This document shows positions 47,110 to 55,831 of a DNA stretch of 64,000 bases, one piece after another (the stretch's first letter is position 1; each line of letters starts with the position of its first letter). The notes below the pieces were generated by a model, which saw nothing but the letters and a program-made list of their open reading frames with translations, was not told the origin of the DNA and did no database searches. Source of the stretch: Prevotella sp. UBA2711 (GTDB taxonomy: Bacteria > Bacteroidota > Bacteroidia > Bacteroidales > Bacteroidaceae); contig DEKX01000030.1 of the NCBI GenBank assembly GCA_002354095.1, positions 62,353-126,352 on the forward strand, read 5' to 3'. The translations under genes and the position numbers were made by a program.

Positions 47110-48843
47110 CTACCATGTAAATCTGATGCCAAGTGGCAAAGAGAAACCAAATGGATGCTCAGTGCGGTAGGTCTCGATGTCACTCTTCATCTGGATATAG
47201 TACTGCAGGCTTGGCTCTAAGAAGAAACCGATATAGGGTGTCAGATGAATTTGCAGACCTAGACCGAAGGTAGTAGAGAGTTGCCAAGGAGCATGGAGGA
47301 GGTTCTTGTCACTGGTTTCATGCAGTCCATTCACATAGAAATCAGAACGGAGGGTTGAATGGATGGGTATTTCGGTTATCATGCCAAGACTGCCGTAAAG
47401 ACTCCAGCGTTTTCTACCATAAATATAGTATATACCTTTTATGGGGATGCCAAGGTAGTGAATGGTCTGATGCTCGTAAATCGTATTTCCGTCTGTTCCC
47501 ATCTCAAAGTCAGAGGCCAGCCGGCTATAACTGAGACCAGACTCTAATCCGAAACGATTATTCAGTTGGTACTTCAAAGCCAACGACCATGTGACTGGCA
47601 TCTGGTGGTGACTCGTGCGAAGAATCTTGTCTTCACCTGGACGGTTGGCATTATTCAGGGCAATGCGCATGATGACACTACGAGTCTTGTCACTCACAAC
47701 ATTAGGATGGTTTGCCAGATAAACAGCGTAATCCGTCCAGTTGTCAATGTTGCTTGGAGTATGATAAATAGGACCAGGTCCAGGGTCATCGGCAACAATA
47801 TCACCCCCATTTATATTATATGGCTTATAGATGAACGGTTGGTTATAGCGGTTCTGCTCATTGAGCCTTCCTGCGTATGCCAGTTCCAATGACCATTTCT
47901 TTTCATTATCCGCTTCAGTGGTTGGCTTATCGGGGGTAAACTCGGACATATCGTAATGCGGTAGCTCTATCCTACGAATACTCTTTGCAGTATCATTTAC
48001 TATTGTGTCATTAGCTGCTGGCTCCTGAACGACTAAATTGGATAAGGAGTCAACCGTGATTGAATCTACAGTCTGGGCGATTACCGATGAAAGAGTATCA
48101 GCAGCTATGATGCTTGTCCGATTCATGGGCAGTTGAACAATGACAGGTTCCTGTGGTTGTTCAGTCGGAGATTCCATAGGCGACTCTTTCTGCACCTCCT
48201 TCTGCTTTTCCGCAATAGACTCTTCTTCTTTGACCGCAGTTTCTTCTTGCCTTAACAAGAAGAAGGTAAAGGGAATGAGAAGCAGTAAAAGCATGGCAAC
48301 CCAGTACTGCTGCATCATCTTGCGCAACATTTTCTTCGCCCGTGCCAATTGTGATGATGACGAATGCGGCTCAATGCCCAACATGTCGGCAATCTCCTTG
48401 TGCGACAGACCTTCGAATACCGACAGGCGAAACACCTGTCCGTAGCCCTCAGGCAGTCTGTCTATCATTCTCATCACCTCGCTCAGAGGAACCCCTCTTA
48501 CCCCCTGTTGCTCGTTATCGGAAGCAGCGAACGTAGCATCGTTCGTCTTGTCAAGTGGAACCGTTGGTAATGCATCCAGATGATCCTTGCATTTTGAAGC
48601 CACATTCCTTGTTATGGACATCATCCAAGCCTCAGCCTTTTGCTCATCACGCAACCTGTCAAACGAAGTGAAGATAATTACAAATGCATCGTGCAGTACA
48701 TCCTCAACTGTTTGCTCGTCGCTGATATAACGCCGACATACGCCCCTCATCTGTTGGGCGTATGCCTTATACAGTTCGCCAAGGGCATCTGCATCCCCCT
48801 CTCTGCATCGTTCTATCAGTCTTGTTATCTCCATCGTAAGCAT
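47110..48843 (-). CDS. ECF sigma factor fused to a transmembrane helix and an outer-membrane beta-barrel
   Basis: 577 residues from the ATG at 48843 (48834 and an upstream GTG at 48888 are alternatives). Sigma-70 region 2 (about 10-85: ALGELYKAYAQQMRGVCRRYI, EQTVEDVLHDAFVIIF) and region 4 (about 120-180: LPEGYGQVFRLSVFEGLSHKEIADMLGIEP) are complete. They are followed at once by a membrane helix (about 181-198: WVAMLLLLLIPFTFFLLR). A Glu/Pro/Ser-rich linker (about 200-310) leads to a C-terminal beta-barrel (about 315-577) with alternating strands such as SLALKYQLNNRFGLESGLSYSRL and a final GIRFTW. In Bacteroides the barrel and TM parts are known as separate dual-membrane-spanning anti-sigma proteins paired with an ECF sigma; here the sigma itself is the N-terminal part. 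The frame is open throughout, with no sign of a sequencing fusion. Confidence 0.9.
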   Translation of the reverse strand: MLTMEITRLIERCREGDADALGELYKAYAQQMRGVCRRYISDEQTVEDVLHDAFVIIFTSFDRLRDEQKAEAWMMSITRNVASKCKDHLDALPTVPLDKTNDATFAASDNEQQGVRGVPLSEVMRMIDRLPEGYGQVFRLSVFEGLSHKEIADMLGIEPHSSSSQLARAKKMLRKMMQQYWVAMLLLLLIPFTFFLLRQEETAVKEEESIAEKQKEVQKESPMESPTEQPQEPVIVQLPMNRTSIIAADTLSSVIAQTVDSITVDSLSNLVVQEPAANDTIVNDTAKSIRRIELPHYDMSEFTPDKPTTEADNEKKWSLELAYAGRLNEQNRYNQPFIYKPYNINGGDIVADDPGPGPIYHTPSNIDNWTDYAVYLANHPNVVSDKTRSVIMRIALNNANRPGEDKILRTSHHQMPVTWSLALKYQLNNRFGLESGLSYSRLASDFEMGTDGNTIYEHQTIHYLGIPIKGIYYIYGRKRWSLYGSLGMITEIPIHSTLRSDFYVNGLHETSDKNLLHAPWQLSTTFGLGLQIHLTPYIGFFLEPSLQYYIQMKSDIETYRTEHPFGFSLPLGIRFTW

Positions 48844-48849
48844 AACATC

Positions 48850-48867
48850 TCTATTGATAGAGTCCTG
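48850..48867 (-). promoter_or_regulatory. 18-bp palindromic motif upstream of the sigma-barrel gene
   Basis: Identical to 47067-47084. It lies between the promoter and the chosen ATG, 6 bases before it. Confidence 0.6.
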
Positions 48868-48909
48868 ACTTTGTGGAAAAGACTGCACGGCACTCTCTTT
48901 TTTCTTTGA

Positions 48910-48917
48910 CAAAGATA
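48910..48917 (-). promoter_or_regulatory. -7 promoter element for the sigma-barrel gene
   Basis: The minus strand reads TATCTTTGTC, about 66 bases before the ATG at 48843. This excludes starts upstream of about 48900. Confidence 0.6.
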
Positions 48918-48958
48918 CAAAAAACTCCTTTACTTGCAAAGATTATCGGGAATTTTAG

Positions 48959-48966
48959 TATCTTTG
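48959..48966 (+). promoter_or_regulatory. -7 promoter element for the gene at 49007
   Basis: TATCTTTGCCC, 40 bases before the ATG and divergent from the sigma-barrel promoter. Confidence 0.6.
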
Positions 48967-49006
48967 CCCATGAAATATTACTAACGGTTGCTAATGTAAC
49001 GAGGTT

Positions 49007-49510
49007 ATGACTGCAAGAAACATCCTTTCAGCTATCTGCCTGATGCTCTGCTTGATGGCTTGCCGGCAGCAAATGCTCAAGGCGTATGTTACTGAACTCG
49101 ACAGTAATGACAGCCTCTCTATCATCATGGGCGACTCCAAGATGATAGACTACCATAGCGAGCGACTTGGCATCGACATCACCTACCCCTCCTTCCTCCG
49201 TCATCAGTATTTGGAGGACGACCAGATGGAGGTATTCATGAACGAGGATGTCTCGCTCTCTTTTATGGTGAAGCATCTGAATGATGAATTCAGACGCTCA
49301 CCAGGTCAGGACATGATGGGCATGGGGGCTGAGTTGCTGGAAGCGGGCGACGACTACTCCATTCACACAGGACAGGACGGTGACTTGGAGTATTATGGCA
49401 AAGTCATTGACGACAGTCTTCGTTTTATTACTGTCATCCTCCGTTACAACCCCAGTCACGCTGAAGCCGTTGAGAGTCTCAAAGAACTGGTGCGTAACTA
49501 CCACCCGTGA
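49007..49510 (+). CDS. Lipoprotein of unknown function
   Basis: 167 residues with signal peptide and lipobox CLMAC (Cys19), so an envelope lipoprotein. The body (IIMGDSKMIDYHSERLGIDITYPSFL, then HTGQDGDLEYYGKVIDDSLRFITVILRYNPSHAEAVESLKELVRNY) resembles small periplasmic domains that carry a Tyr-rich beta-sheet and a closing helix (PsbP/DUF1795-like in style), but I cannot assign a family. It is followed 25 bases later by the aldo/keto reductase gene, probably as an operon. Confidence 0.75.
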   Translation: MTARNILSAICLMLCLMACRQQMLKAYVTELDSNDSLSIIMGDSKMIDYHSERLGIDITYPSFLRHQYLEDDQMEVFMNEDVSLSFMVKHLNDEFRRSPGQDMMGMGAELLEAGDDYSIHTGQDGDLEYYGKVIDDSLRFITVILRYNPSHAEAVESLKELVRNYHP

Positions 49511-49535
49511 TAACAAACCCAAAAACTATAAGAAG

Positions 49536-50498
49536 ATGGAAAGATATTTAGCTGACGCAAAGCGTTATGAGAATGGGATGCAGTATGAGCGTTGTGGACG
49601 CTCAGGTGTGATGTTGCCTAAGGTGTCACTGGGTATGTGGCATAACTTCGGGAGTGTGGATCCCTACGAGCGAAGCAGGGAAATAGTGCGCTTTGCCTTC
49701 GACCATGGAGTGACGCATCTGGACTTAGCCAATAACTACGGACCTGCGTATGGGTCGGCTGAAGAAACATTAGGGCGCTTAATGGACGATGACTTCAAAC
49801 CCTACCGCGACGAACTGTTTATTTCGACAAAGGCGGGTTACGACATGTGGCCTGGACCTTACGGCGACTGGGGCTCACGTAAATACCTGATGGCTTCGCT
49901 CGACCAGAGCCTGAAGCGCATGCACTTGGACTATGTCGATCTCTTCTATAGTCACCGCTACGACCCTCATACCCCGTTGGAAGAAACGCTACAGGCCTTA
50001 GTAGATATCGTGCGACAGGGCAAGGCACTCTATGTGGGTATTTCGAACTGGCCATTGGAGCCGCTGAAGTTTGGTATCGACTACCTGAAGCAACACGATA
50101 CACCTCTTTTGATATACCAGGGCAAACTGAATATGCTCTATCAAGAACCTATCCAGCAAGGCATCCTGCAATGCTGCCAGGAAGCGGGTGTGGGCTTCAT
50201 CGCCTTCTCGCCTTTGGCACAGGGTATGCTGACTGACCGCTATCTGAATGGTATTCCCAAAGACTCACGTATGTCGAAAGGTAAGTTCCTGCGTGAGGAG
50301 ATGCTGACCCCGGAACTGCTTCAGCAATTACGCCAATGGAACGAAGAGGCACAACAGAAAGGCGAGAGCCTTGCTGAGATGGCCCTCGCCTGGATATTGC
50401 AACAAAAAGGGGTTACGTCGGTATTGGTAGGAGCCAGTTCTACGGAGCAGTTGGCACGCAATCTGCACTGCGTCGATGCTCAGGCTCCTGAGCGCTAA
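49536..50498 (+). CDS. Aldo/keto reductase (YghZ/AKR14-like)
   Basis: 320 residues from the ATG at 49536. The AKR tetrad is visible: Asp in LDLANNYG, Tyr in the same NNYGPAYGS, Lys in STKAGYDMWPGPYGDWGSRKYL and His in YSHRYDPHTP. The GPYGDWGSRKYL segment is typical of the YghZ (L-glyceraldehyde 3-phosphate reductase) group, which also reduces methylglyoxal. NADPH-binding residues lie near the C-terminus (VLVGASSTEQLARNL). The C-terminus ends soon after, about 20 residues shorter than usual members, which may be natural. It ends directly against the convergent DUF3108 gene. Confidence 0.92.
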   Translation: MERYLADAKRYENGMQYERCGRSGVMLPKVSLGMWHNFGSVDPYERSREIVRFAFDHGVTHLDLANNYGPAYGSAEETLGRLMDDDFKPYRDELFISTKAGYDMWPGPYGDWGSRKYLMASLDQSLKRMHLDYVDLFYSHRYDPHTPLEETLQALVDIVRQGKALYVGISNWPLEPLKFGIDYLKQHDTPLLIYQGKLNMLYQEPIQQGILQCCQEAGVGFIAFSPLAQGMLTDRYLNGIPKDSRMSKGKFLREEMLTPELLQQLRQWNEEAQQKGESLAEMALAWILQQKGVTSVLVGASSTEQLARNLHCVDAQAPER

Positions 50499-51317
50499 TT
50501 AGTTTTTCCCTGACACTCGCGATGTCATTTCATTACGCAAGCCCTTAAAGCCTGTGAGATAGCACTTGGCCGATCCGAACGAGAGGAAGAGGTCAAGACG
50601 GACGGGCAGATGATTTCTGTCGTCAGTGACATAGAATCGAATCAGTTCCTTATTCTTGCCATCCTCGCGCTCGATAAACGAGAAGGTGAGACAGCGATAT
50701 TTCACAGAGCTGTTCTTCATCTTCAGTACGGTCTTACCTGTGTACTTCAACCATGAATGCGACAGGTGACTGGCATCGCTGATAGGCATGGGGATATTCT
50801 CGCCCACCTTCAACTTGGAAGCATCGAAATTACGGGCACGCAGAAAAATGCTCATCATATCGTAGATGCAGTCTTTGTATTCGGCATCCTTCCAATGCTC
50901 CTCACCATCGGCATCAATACGGTGCATACGCAGATGGCAGTTGCTGTTGGGATAGGTGTACCACAATTCATCTACGTAATAGCGCTTGCCCTCGCGAGCC
51001 CCCTTGCGGAAATAGAGTGGCGAGAGGTCCATATGCGTGTAACACAACAATGTATCGCGCATCACGAAATAATTGTCGAGTTTACTGTTTCCCCGAGTAA
51101 TCAGACTCGTACGGAAAACTGGTTTGCCTGCACGTGTCGACTGGACAGTTGACATGGAGGCTGTGCCCACTTTCACCCATACAAATTTCCAATTGAAATA
51201 GAGATCGTACGAGAGATACTCTCCTGACTTAAACGCCGTATTCTCGATGCCACACTGGGCATGAGCAGCCATCATACTGAATGATGCAAAGATCACAAAC
51301 AACAGTCGTTTCATCAT
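50499..51317 (-). CDS. DUF3108 periplasmic protein
   Basis: 272 residues with a signal peptide (about 1-20, ending AHA-Q). The body begins FKSGEYLSYDLYFNWKFVWVKVGTASM, the conserved start of the DUF3108 family, a beta-rich periplasmic fold of unknown function common in Bacteroidetes. It sits 5 bases after the Ig-like lipoprotein gene in a likely operon GH3-like / Ig-like / DUF3108. Confidence 0.88.
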   Translation of the reverse strand: MMKRLLFVIFASFSMMAAHAQCGIENTAFKSGEYLSYDLYFNWKFVWVKVGTASMSTVQSTRAGKPVFRTSLITRGNSKLDNYFVMRDTLLCYTHMDLSPLYFRKGAREGKRYYVDELWYTYPNSNCHLRMHRIDADGEEHWKDAEYKDCIYDMMSIFLRARNFDASKLKVGENIPMPISDASHLSHSWLKYTGKTVLKMKNSSVKYRCLTFSFIEREDGKNKELIRFYVTDDRNHLPVRLDLFLSFGSAKCYLTGFKGLRNEMTSRVSGKN

Positions 51318-51322
51318 GAATT

Positions 51323-53269
51323 CTATTTAATAATTGAACTTTCCTTAATATACTCAATACCTAACTGGCGAGCCCGTTCCTCGTTGCGGTTTTGCAACTT
51401 CTTCTGCTCCTTGTCAGGTTTCTGTTTCGTAATAGCTCCAGGCTTCTGCTGGGTGCGTGGTGTACCTGTCAGATTCCAGGGTAAGGTGATGTCGAACTTA
51501 GCCTTGCACTCGATGCCCTTGGGATAATAATAAACATCCTCGGGCTGCAGGTCTTTCTCATAATCACCCGTGTCCCATCTGCCATTGCCGTTCTTATCAA
51601 CAAACGCCCGCACGTAATAGGTGGCTGGTGCCAGATAGAAGAACTCGGCATCGCCATTGCGCGCCCTCACCTGTTTGAGGGGCTTATCACCCTTGTCGAG
51701 CAGTTCCACCACAACACTGGTATCACTGATGCCCGTCAACTGCAACAGCAGGGTGGCATAATCGTCCATCGAGTGCACCTTGATACCCATTTTCTGGGCT
51801 TTTGAGGCTACCCCATAGATATCGACAAAGGCTGCGGAGTCGATTTCCAGACTATACTCTGTGGCAGGCTGCCATTCGGCAATAAACTCATAGAGTCGCA
51901 ACGTAGAGTCGCGCCGATGGAAATCAAATGGCGTGTTATACCATAGCGAATCTATCTTGGTATAAAGATGGATGGCTGACGTATCGCAATGCACCAAGGG
52001 TGACGGCATCTCGAAAGTAGAGACATAGTCGGGATCCATCTGCTGCTTCACATTATATTTTACCTTCAGAGGTTCTGGCGGCATGATACTGTCGTAAGGC
52101 TCGCCACGCTTCTTCTGCTTCTCCTGTTTCTTCTCCCACTCCTCGATGGTCTTCTTGCGCTCTTTCATGCGCTTCTCGTAACTGGTCTTAGCCAGCACTT
52201 CCGTCGTATCTACCTGTGTCACCAACTGACCCAGCGAATCGGTCATCATATAACTGAGTTCCATACGAAGGGTATCCTGATTGACAAGTGTGGTGTCGCG
52301 CAACCAGTAGGTCAGCGTATCCTTTTTCTCACTGGCTTCTAACAGGAAGGCATCGTGCTCATCGAAGTTCAGCCCCTTGATGACAGGCAACTGAGGATTG
52401 CCATAGCTGAAATAGATGGTGAAGCGGTTGGCCTCCGTCCGTTCTGGTTGTTTCAGCAGATAACGGTCTGTCTGTACCTCCTGGAATGCCAGCAGTGTGA
52501 CGTCGTCCGGATAGAAATGGGTGTAGGGCACTCGCAGGATATTATCAATGTGCAGGGTATCTTTCCATATCGTATCCTGACGGATATCCGGTTTACACGA
52601 AGGTTTGTAAGTCTCGTGCGAATAGGCCACCATCTCACTCTTCTGATTGAAGATGTAGTTACCATCAGCATCTTGCAGCGCATAGACCCGATACTCGCCT
52701 GGAGCCACGCCCTTGATGACAAAGCGTCCACGGCCGTCGGTTCTCGACACACGCAACAGCGGTTTGGTCTTGAAGGCTGAATCGCTCAGGTCGTCATAGA
52801 GTCCTACCAAGATACCTTTGACGGGCTCGAGATTAGAGGCATCCAACACATTGCCTGACACCTCGAAGGTATCAATCTGTTCACCCGTAGAAAAGGTGAA
52901 GGTATAATTACCTAAAGGATTCCCCTCGTTATTATCGCTGATGGCATCACTGAAGTCGATGGTGTAAGTCATATTGGGCTTCAGCGAGTCTTTCAACTCC
53001 ACCACAATCTTCTTACCTGCTTCCTTGATTTCAGGCATCTCCAATTGAGGAGGCGACACAATAACCTTCTGGGCAGCATCAGCCAGTTTGATATATTCGT
53101 CAAACTGGATAGTCACTTTTTGGGTAGTCACTCCTGTAGCTCCGTCTGTCGGTGTGGAACCGATGATGCGTGGAGGGTCGTCATCATACCATCCTCCGTC
53201 AGGCTGTCCCATACGGGCACAACTGACTATAGCGCATACAGTACAGACGATATATAGGAGTTTCTTCAT
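51323..53269 (-). CDS. Ig-like domain lipoprotein
   Basis: 648 residues with lipobox AIVSC (Cys17). The first domain (about 32-135: PPRIIGSTPTDGATGVTTQKVTIQFDEYI...TYTIDFSDAISDNNEGNPLGNYTFTFSTG) is a bacterial Ig-like (Big_5/SbsA-type) domain. It is followed by a carboxypeptidase-regulatory-like repeat (FEVSGNVLDASNLEPVKGILVGLYDD...GRFVIKGVAPGEYRVYALQDADGNY) and further beta domains; a similar QDxxGNGRWDTGDYEKDLQPE segment lies near the C-terminus. A charged segment (about 375-400: KRMKERKKTIEEWEKKQEKQKKRG) is predicted helical. Members of this family are envelope lipoproteins with no known role. The start overlaps the GH3-like stop by ATGA. Confidence 0.85.
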   Translation of the reverse strand: MKKLLYIVCTVCAIVSCARMGQPDGGWYDDDPPRIIGSTPTDGATGVTTQKVTIQFDEYIKLADAAQKVIVSPPQLEMPEIKEAGKKIVVELKDSLKPNMTYTIDFSDAISDNNEGNPLGNYTFTFSTGEQIDTFEVSGNVLDASNLEPVKGILVGLYDDLSDSAFKTKPLLRVSRTDGRGRFVIKGVAPGEYRVYALQDADGNYIFNQKSEMVAYSHETYKPSCKPDIRQDTIWKDTLHIDNILRVPYTHFYPDDVTLLAFQEVQTDRYLLKQPERTEANRFTIYFSYGNPQLPVIKGLNFDEHDAFLLEASEKKDTLTYWLRDTTLVNQDTLRMELSYMMTDSLGQLVTQVDTTEVLAKTSYEKRMKERKKTIEEWEKKQEKQKKRGEPYDSIMPPEPLKVKYNVKQQMDPDYVSTFEMPSPLVHCDTSAIHLYTKIDSLWYNTPFDFHRRDSTLRLYEFIAEWQPATEYSLEIDSAAFVDIYGVASKAQKMGIKVHSMDDYATLLLQLTGISDTSVVVELLDKGDKPLKQVRARNGDAEFFYLAPATYYVRAFVDKNGNGRWDTGDYEKDLQPEDVYYYPKGIECKAKFDITLPWNLTGTPRTQQKPGAITKQKPDKEQKKLQNRNEERARQLGIEYIKESSIIK

Positions 53270-54762
53270 ACGTTCAATTTCAATAATTGTTCAATATGCT
53301 CGCGCGAATTGCTCAGACGGGGCACCTTGTTTTGCCCTCCCAACTTACCGCGCAGTTTCATCCAATCGGCAAACAGTCCCTGCCGGGCCTGTATCAATTC
53401 GAGTGGTTGCAGGGTGATATCCTTAAAGCGCTTTGCCTCGTAGTCGCTGTTCACCTCCTGCAATTTCTCATCCAACAATTGCGCAAACTGCTGGAGGTCC
53501 TGTGGGGGCTTGGAGAACTCGATGAGCCACTGGTGACGGCATTTGGCATTGGCATCCATAAACACAGGGGCAGCGGTATATTCCAGCACCTCGGCACCTG
53601 TCTGCTGACAGGCATAGCTGAGTCCTTGCTCGGCATTATCCACAATGAGTTCCTCACCGAAGGCATTGATGAAACTCTTGGTGCGACCGGTGATGACAAA
53701 CTTATAGGGATTCGTAGAAGTGAAACGAATGGTATCGCCTATTTTATAACGCCACAATCCACACGAGGTAGAGATGAGCATGGCATAGTTCTTATCCTTC
53801 TCAACACCCCACAAAGGAACGATGTTCCCCTCGTTTCCCATTTCCTCAAACTCGTAGAACACCCCATAGTCCAACATCAGCAACATAGCTTTGTCGGCTG
53901 GGTCGTCCTGCAAACCGAAGAATCCCTCTGAGGCATTATACGTTTCCATATAATGCATCCGAGGCGAAGTAATCAGTTGCTCATATTGTTTGCGATAGGG
54001 CGTAAAGGCTACACCGCCATGGAAGAACACCTCGAGATTGGGCCATACCTCTTCCAAATGGGTCTTGCCTGTGATTTCCATCATACAGTTCAAGACGGAG
54101 AGCATCCACGAGGGCACACCTGAGATGTTCGTCACATTCTTATTCATCGCTTCACGGGCGATACGCTCGCGCTTCACTTCAAAATCCTGAAGCAGGGCTG
54201 TCTGTTTTTTAGGTACACGAACCAAATTGGCCAGCGGATTGATATTCTCAATCAGGATAGCACTCAGGTCGCCTACCAACGAACCTGGCAGGTTATAATT
54301 GGGGGAATGACTGCCTCCTAATATCAGGGCACGGCCGTCAAACAACCGACTCTTAGGATTGTTTCTCAGATACAGGGCCACTGAGTCAAAACCACCGGCA
54401 TAGTGAATCTTCTGCAGACCTTCTGAACTGACAGGAATAAACTTAGACTTATCGTTGGTCGTACCACTTGATTTAGCATACCATTTCACACGACCTTTCC
54501 ATAGGATGTCCGACTCACCATGACGCATACGGTCAATCTGTTCCTTGAGTTCTTCGTAGGTATTTACAGGACTGTGCTTGGCAAAGTCATCATAGCCTTT
54601 CATCGCAGAAAAGGCAAACTTCCTTCCATATTCCGTATCCTTAGCTGACTGAATCAAATGATTCAATACCTGACGCTGCAACAGTTCACCTTGTGTCTGA
54701 TGCTTCTCCAGATCCCGCATACGGGGCTCAAAAATATATCTAACTAAACTTGTAATGCTCAT
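53266..54762 (-). CDS. GH3-family acyl-adenylate-forming protein
   Basis: 498 residues from the ATG at 54762. The sequence matches the bacterial GH3 family, relatives of plant auxin-conjugating acyl-acid amido synthetases: KWYAKSSGTTNDKSKFIP is the ATP/phosphate-binding motif, GGVAFTPYRKQYEQL and YNASEGFFG follow, and the second domain has GRTKSFINAFGEELIVDNAE. The bacterial substrate is unknown; these proteins may join an acyl acid to an amino acid. It is the first gene of an operon with the Ig-like and DUF3108 genes. Confidence 0.93.
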   Translation of the reverse strand: MSITSLVRYIFEPRMRDLEKHQTQGELLQRQVLNHLIQSAKDTEYGRKFAFSAMKGYDDFAKHSPVNTYEELKEQIDRMRHGESDILWKGRVKWYAKSSGTTNDKSKFIPVSSEGLQKIHYAGGFDSVALYLRNNPKSRLFDGRALILGGSHSPNYNLPGSLVGDLSAILIENINPLANLVRVPKKQTALLQDFEVKRERIAREAMNKNVTNISGVPSWMLSVLNCMMEITGKTHLEEVWPNLEVFFHGGVAFTPYRKQYEQLITSPRMHYMETYNASEGFFGLQDDPADKAMLLMLDYGVFYEFEEMGNEGNIVPLWGVEKDKNYAMLISTSCGLWRYKIGDTIRFTSTNPYKFVITGRTKSFINAFGEELIVDNAEQGLSYACQQTGAEVLEYTAAPVFMDANAKCRHQWLIEFSKPPQDLQQFAQLLDEKLQEVNSDYEAKRFKDITLQPLELIQARQGLFADWMKLRGKLGGQNKVPRLSNSREHIEQLLKLNV

Positions 54763-54783
54763 CGTTATATGTTCTACAACGTG

Positions 54784-54791
54784 CAAAAGTA
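54784..54791 (-). promoter_or_regulatory. -7 promoter element for the GH3-like operon
   Basis: The minus strand reads TACTTTTGCAC, 21 bases before the ATG. Confidence 0.55.
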
Positions 54792-54829
54792 ATGTAATTC
54801 AGATGAACTACCAAATAATTTAATTATTT

Positions 54830-55831
54830 TTATTTGGCTACAGCCTCTGCAAAAGCTGCTTCTTCCGCCTCGGCAATGATTTCCTCTCGTGTCTTTTCAT
54901 GTTTCTTGGCTGAAATATCATCCAAAGAGAATTCATCATCTGCTTGAACTGCGGGCTGTGGGCTATTAGCTATTGGCGCAGCATTGTCAACTGCTGATTC
55001 TTTCGAATCTTCGAAATCCTCAGGCACACTGACTGGCTCTTCTTCCATCTTGGTACGCTCGGCTTTAGCACCGAAAATGGCGTCAATAAACTGAGGCTCA
55101 CGACGCAAGCGCTGCAAGGTCTCCTTACTAGCCAATTGCTGACTCTCTTTCTTGGAATAGCCCCTACCTGAACCGCCTTCCACACCCTCTATCAATACCT
55201 GATAAACGAAGATAGGACTATTGTGCTCATCAACCGACTGCTCCAACTGGCTGAACTCCAGTTTGACACGGTTTTTCTGACTCCATTCCAAGAGTTTCGA
55301 CTTGAAATTGACTTCCTTATAAGCCATCTTGTCAATATTGATCAACTGCTTCAGGATGCGCTTCTCCATGAATTTCATGCAGGCAGAATAGCCTCGATCA
55401 AGATATATCGCACCGACTAACGCTTCGAAGGCATTACCCCCCATATAACTATTGTGCGATGTAGCCTGACCAGACATCGTGACCATCTGTGTGATACCCA
55501 TCTCCTTCGCCAGTTTCCCCAGTGTTTCGCGCTGTACCAGTTTGGAACGGGCATTGGTGAGAAAACCTTCGCGCTTACCCTCGAAATGACGGAAAACAAT
55601 ATCGCCGACTACGGCATCAAGGATAGCATCACCCAGAAATTCCAGTCGCTCGTTGTTCAATGGACGCCCTTTTTCATTACGCTTCTTCACACTCTTATGC
55701 ATCAGAGCCTGCTTGTAGAGCTGAATGTTACGAGGATAGAAGCCCAAGACACGGTATAAAGAAGAATAAAGCTCCTTCTCCTTGCGGAAAGGGAGCCTTA
55801 TCCTATCGATAAAGTTTGAATTATTCAGCAT
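54830..55831 (-). CDS. rnc: Ribonuclease III with C-terminal extension
   Basis: 333 residues. The catalytic signature NNERLEFLGDAILDAVVGD is at 59-77 and the second metal site in GNAFEALVGAIYLD near 132. A double-stranded RNA-binding domain (about 180-250: FKSKLLEWSQKNR...GSGRGYSKKESQQLASKETLQRL) follows. After it comes an extra tail of about 80 residues, acidic and low-complexity (KMEEEPVSVPEDFEDSKES...EEIIAEAEEAAFAEAVAK), absent from standard RNase III. A heptad tract lies in this tail. The start overlaps the fabF end by 11 bp, so rnc follows fabF in the acpP operon. Confidence 0.96.
   Translation of the reverse strand: MLNNSNFIDRIRLPFRKEKELYSSLYRVLGFYPRNIQLYKQALMHKSVKKRNEKGRPLNNERLEFLGDAILDAVVGDIVFRHFEGKREGFLTNARSKLVQRETLGKLAKEMGITQMVTMSGQATSHNSYMGGNAFEALVGAIYLDRGYSACMKFMEKRILKQLINIDKMAYKEVNFKSKLLEWSQKNRVKLEFSQLEQSVDEHNSPIFVYQVLIEGVEGGSGRGYSKKESQQLASKETLQRLRREPQFIDAIFGAKAERTKMEEEPVSVPEDFEDSKESAVDNAAPIANSPQPAVQADDEFSLDDISAKKHEKTREEIIAEAEEAAFAEAVAK
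54953..54980 (-). repeat. Heptad tract 7, in the rnc tail
   Basis: GGGCTGT GGGCTAT TAGCTAT TGGCGCA, encoding APIANSPQP on the minus strand. Confidence 0.75.
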
